Shown here: piece by piece, positions 33,535 to 36,334 of the stretch
How the letters are laid out: the number at the start of each line of letters is the position of its first letter
How positions within the stretch are numbered: position 1 is the first letter of the stretch
Assembly: GCF_000002865.3 (NCBI RefSeq)
Contig: NW_001865044.1
Location: 195,879-232,212, forward strand
Length of the DNA: 36,334 nt
Direction: 5' to 3'
Source: Monosiga brevicollis MX1
Taxonomy: Eukaryota; Opisthokonta; Choanoflagellata; Craspedida; Salpingoecidae
Made by a program: the position numbers and the translations under genes
The notes under the pieces: generated by a model
Told to the model about the DNA's origin: nothing
The model's input: the letters and a program-made list of their open reading frames with translations, nothing else
Database searches by the model: none

Positions 33535-34316
33535 ATGCTCAAGGGATTGCGACAAGTGGCCAGCGCGCTGGCCATGCCCAGCCGGTCTGCAGTGCTGGCG
33601 CGTGGCCTGGCCACCAAGATGCCCGAAATGCCCACCTGCCTGCACGTGGGCCAGTCGATCGAGACGACCCGGTCCTTTTCGCCGGAGGATGTCCAGGCCT
33701 TTGCCGAGCTGAGTGGGGACTTTAACCCGCTGCACCTTGATGCCGATTTCGCGGCCAAGACCCGCTTCGGCCGTCCCATCGTCCATGGCGTCCTCATCAA
33801 CGGGTTGGTGCTTTGCCTGCCTCGTCTGCGGGCACGTGGGCACGTGCATCTGATGCTCACTCGTAAACTCAGATCTGCCCAAACGCATGGCGCCTGACCA
33901 ACCACCATCGCTTGATCCACTGCTTTTAGTCTCCTTTCGGGCATCATGGGCGCGCAATTGCCTGGTGCAGGCTCCATTTTCCTGAGCCAAACTCTCTCCT
34001 TCTCGGTGCGTCACTCCCTGCCCAAGCACCCCGTTGCCAAGTCCACAATGCTTTTCCCCACAGCGGATATCTCAGCTTGATCAGACCTCACTCACCTCCC
34101 TTCTCACGGTCATCCGCCAAACAGGCCCCCTTGTTCGTGGGCGAGCCCGTTACCGTGCGCGCTACCGTGGACAAGTTTCATCCAACCAAGCCCGTGGTGG
34201 AGCTCAAGACCATCAGCCTCGACAAGGATGGCCAGCAGCTCATGGCTGGTACGGCAGTCGTCATGATCCGTCCAGAGCTCTACGCTGCCTCCATGGACGC
34301 CGCCAAGAGCAAGTAG
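33535..34316 (+). CDS. HTD2: Mitochondrial 3-hydroxyacyl-thioester dehydratase (MaoC-like, HTD2), about 178 aa
   Basis: Three exons fit: 33535-33803, 33930-34005, 34125-34316; 537 nt in frame. The start has a strong context (CACCATG) and the first 28 residues are basic with no acidic residue, like a mitochondrial presequence. The hot-dog-fold hydratase 2 signature is clear: FAELSGDFNPLHLD followed by FGRPIVHGVL, which holds the catalytic Asp and His. Then come SGIMGAQLPGAGSIFLSQ (exon 2) and APLFVGEPVTVRATV (exon 3). Members dehydrate (3R)-3-hydroxyacyl thioesters; the mitochondrial form is a step of type II fatty-acid synthesis that feeds lipoic-acid production. A peroxisomal or CoA-linked hydratase is the alternative, but the presequence and small size favour HTD2. 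In vertebrates HTD2 shares a bicistronic mRNA with RPP14; here I see no such partner. Confidence 0.88.
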
Positions 34317-35441
34317 AAGCTCTGACATCCGAGAAGCACGCAGGCCGCTGATAGCTGAAAACGCGTCTACTCCTTGTTCTGCCCACCACCCTTCTTTGGA
34401 TTTTCGCTTGTCCCCATTGAATCTCACCCTTGCCGCTTTTGTGGACCCCTTTGGTCTTTGGCACCATTGGCTGCGTAAACACCGGGCACACAAGGCAATG
34501 TGTGGGGTGGCTCATTTTTTTCTTCTGTTTTAAAGTCAATCAAAGTCAGTCAAAATTAACCCGGCTTTGGACCTTCATCAAGCTTACTGGCTTTACGCTT
34601 GATGGATGTCACGCTTAGCTTTGACTTTAAGCTTACTGCTTGGCTTTGGTTTGACGCATGTCACACGGGAAACGCGGCTTGCCGCGACGGGAAATCCAAC
34701 TTGTGCTTGGTTGTTTAAACCGTTCTCGTTGTCTTTCATATTTATCGCTTGGACGACGGTAGCAGTGCCGATGCGCCCGTCGTTCGATAGAGCGTTACTC
34801 AACGCATCGTTTGAGTCGGGTTTCATGTCTGTCTGGTATCTATGTACCGAGATAGCGCCCGAATACACAAATGAGCGCGTCAAAAAGGCTGGAAATTCGC
34901 CCGAAAACTATGGAGAAATGATGTCGAAGATGATGACATTTGACCCTTCCTCGTCTCGGTCAGTCCCCGCACGCGCGGGCTCGTTGTGCTGAACGGCGCG
35001 ATCCAGACGTGTGCAGGCTTATGAGCCCGGAAGGCGGCGCAGTCAGACGGGTGTGCTCTTGGTTCGCTGGACGACGCGCGCAGACTTGGTCCAGTTTTTT
35101 TTCCCGCTGCGCGGCCTTGATCTACGAGACGACGCAGTCGGTGTATTCCTTCCCGTCGGCCCCGTGGTCTCAGCACCACGTGAGGTGCACGACGGCACAG
35201 AGTACTCGCACCGTTGAGAGGTTTCGTTGGCACATTTTGCTATCTACTGCAACAGGTGCGTGAGCATCGAGTGGATTTCAAAACCAGCGCACGTGGTAGC
35301 AAGTAGTCCGGCCTGTGAATTTATCCAATCTACATCAGTTCCTCACCAATATTGCACTGATGGCCTTCATCTAGGCACTTTGCTCCCAATCACTTCTGCA
35401 AAGGAGGTTGCAGCACATACTTGACAGCTCCCCTGTGCACC
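34317..35441. other. Gap between HTD2 and the zinc-finger gene
   Basis: No well-supported exon was found in this 1.1 kb. It contains an imperfect direct repeat (about 34579-34612 and 34629-34664, each from AAGCTTACTG to ATGTCAC) and a perfect small palindrome, CGCGGC-TT-GCCGCG, at 34673-34686. A 128-codon frame (separate entry) covers part of it. The right part should hold the promoter of the zinc-finger gene. Confidence 0.5.
34606..34992 (+). CDS. Doubtful 128-aa ORF with hydrophobic amino end
   Basis: This ATG-to-stop frame encodes a product with a hydrophobic start (LALTLSLLLGFGL), a second hydrophobic stretch at about residues 37-53 and a polar remainder. It could be a small secreted or membrane protein, or an exon of a larger gene. 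I recognise no family, and its start lies inside the direct repeat. Two minus-strand frames of similar size overlap it, so chance is a fair explanation. Confidence 0.2.
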   Translation: MSRLALTLSLLLGFGLTHVTRETRLAATGNPTCAWLFKPFSLSFIFIAWTTVAVPMRPSFDRALLNASFESGFMSVWYLCTEIAPEYTNERVKKAGNSPENYGEMMSKMMTFDPSSSRSVPARAGSLC

Positions 35442-36170
35442 ATGAGTGCACCGAGCAATGCGCAAGGCAAATCGTCTCAATTGGCGGTCAAGGCATCAGC
35501 AGTCACCACCAAACATGGTGACGAGTCTCGGGACCAGAAGGGCGTCTTGTTTTCTACTCTTTCTCAGGCAATCGGACCTCCCCCAGCCTCTGCACTGGCA
35601 GTACCACTTGACCGGATTCACACTGGCAAAACGGCAAAGCATTTGGTGGCTTCCGAGCCTGTTGATCTGAGCAGCAAAGATACTGCCGCAGCGCAGGAGC
35701 AAAATGCCATCACCTCGACTTCGCATTCCAGCAAGAGGTCAAGTGGCAGCAAAGTGGAGTGCAAAGATTGTGGGAGGTCGGTGTCTGATTCCAGCGCAGC
35801 GCGAACGCACATTGAGCAACATCACCGGGGCAAGCGGCTGTCAGACTGCTTCCCAAGTGCGAGCACGATGCTGTGTGGAGAGGAAGACTGCACTTTCGAG
35901 TGGTTTGCAAGATCTGCCGCCCCCTTTGCTACGCATTGCGCTACCGCGCACGATTGCATGGACGGTGGCGTAGCAGCTTTTGGCAAAGTTTACGAGCCGT
36001 GCAAGCAGTGTCTCCGGTGCTTTGGCTGCTTCAAGAACTCGGCGGCCCTGCGTAAGCACAAATCGCGCGCAAAGTGCACGCCTTACAAACCTCCCCTAGT
36101 GCCATACCGCCCAAAGCCGGCTAGAGACAAGCCCATAGCAAACCCCAAGCCTGTAGAGGTGAAGCACTGA
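35442..36170 (+). CDS. Zinc-finger-like protein with three Cys/His clusters, 242 aa
   Basis: An uninterrupted frame from the ATG in CACCATGAG to TGA. The first 100 residues are Ser/Ala/Thr/Lys-rich and probably disordered. Three Cys/His clusters follow. At about residue 107, CKDCGRSV...HIEQH has C-x2-C-x12-H-x3-H spacing, a standard C2H2 finger. At about 145, CGEEDC...HCATAH is C-x4-C-x14-H-x4-H, a looser finger. At about 190, CLRCFGCFKNSAALRKH...C is C-x2-C-x12-H-x5-C, a C2HC type. The tail is rich in Lys and Pro. A nucleic-acid-binding protein is the natural inference; the irregular second and third fingers might instead bind protein. No orthologue is recognised. It is the only accepted gene here with no intron, though upstream exons cannot be excluded. 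Confidence 0.65.
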   Translation: MSAPSNAQGKSSQLAVKASAVTTKHGDESRDQKGVLFSTLSQAIGPPPASALAVPLDRIHTGKTAKHLVASEPVDLSSKDTAAAQEQNAITSTSHSSKRSSGSKVECKDCGRSVSDSSAARTHIEQHHRGKRLSDCFPSASTMLCGEEDCTFEWFARSAAPFATHCATAHDCMDGGVAAFGKVYEPCKQCLRCFGCFKNSAALRKHKSRAKCTPYKPPLVPYRPKPARDKPIANPKPVEVKH

Positions 36171-36334
36171 TGCTCATGACACACGGACTGTCCTTTCTTG
36201 GGTGGGATTTTTGATGAAAATAGGCCAACTCAATCGTGTGTCAAAAGCTGGGTGCCGGCGATTGCCCACAGGAGACTTGTCTACCAAATTGTCAAGCGCG
36301 CTTTCGGTCTCGGCGAGACTGGGTCAGACACGTG
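36171..36334. other. Right end of window
   Basis: These are the 164 bases past the zinc-finger gene's stop. No coding exon, RNA gene or clear poly(A) signal was identified. Confidence 0.4.

Noticed and set aside
1-36334. Transposons, viral genes, tRNA/rRNA genes or a biosynthetic gene cluster
   Set aside because: No transposase, integrase, reverse-transcriptase or capsid motif, no terminal repeats, no cloverleaf sequence and no pathway grouping was seen on reading both strands.

Overview
The window looks like nuclear DNA of a compact, intron-rich unicellular eukaryote close to animals, most likely a choanoflagellate such as Monosiga. That placement is inference. The genes carry many short introns (roughly 65-200 bp, GT...AG with pyrimidine-rich 3' ends). 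Coding DNA is GC-rich, and the proteins resemble animal orthologues along their whole length (neurofibromin, WDR11, class I myosin, DUSP12, TRMT5). I see no bacterial, viral, transposon, CRISPR, tRNA or rRNA signal.

Layout, left to right: (1) DUSP12/YVH1 phosphatase, + strand, 302-2063, eight exons. (2) Neurofibromin NF1, - strand, 12822-2611: fourteen small 5' exons and then one 6,688-bp terminal exon, giving about 2,887 aa. (3) WDR11, + strand, 13730-20255, many exons. (4) A class I myosin, - strand, 26296-20632. (5) TRMT5 tRNA(m1G37) methyltransferase, + strand, 27049-29193, eight exons. (6) An unrecognised four-exon gene, + strand, 29651-30474, about 175 aa. (7) A 12-TM major facilitator (MFSD8-like), - strand, 32817-31139, three exons. 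(8) A mitochondrial MaoC-type hydroxyacyl-thioester dehydratase (HTD2-like), + strand, 33535-34316, three exons. (9) A zinc-finger-like protein, + strand, 35442-36170, intronless as far as seen.

Genes alternate in strand, so they form three divergent pairs sharing 0.7-0.9 kb promoter regions (NF1/WDR11, MYO1/TRMT5, MFS/HTD2) and three convergent pairs with short 3' gaps (DUSP12/NF1, WDR11/MYO1, orphan/MFS). Each of the three shared promoter regions, and the region upstream of DUSP12, holds a GA/CT repeat tract. The genes are not a pathway cluster: they serve ribosome maturation, Ras control, vesicle traffic, actin-membrane motility, tRNA modification, transport and mitochondrial fatty-acid synthesis.

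I did not find a clearly new multi-gene system. The points most worth a second look are the giant intron-free 3' exon of NF1, the GA tracts in promoters, the orphan 175-aa protein with its adjacent 20-bp tandem array, and the zinc-finger-like protein. Exon boundaries were read by eye from splice signals, phase and recalled family conservation. For DUSP12, NF1, TRMT5, the orphan, the MFS gene and HTD2 all exon lengths were summed and stay in frame; for WDR11 and the myosin only some junctions were worked out.
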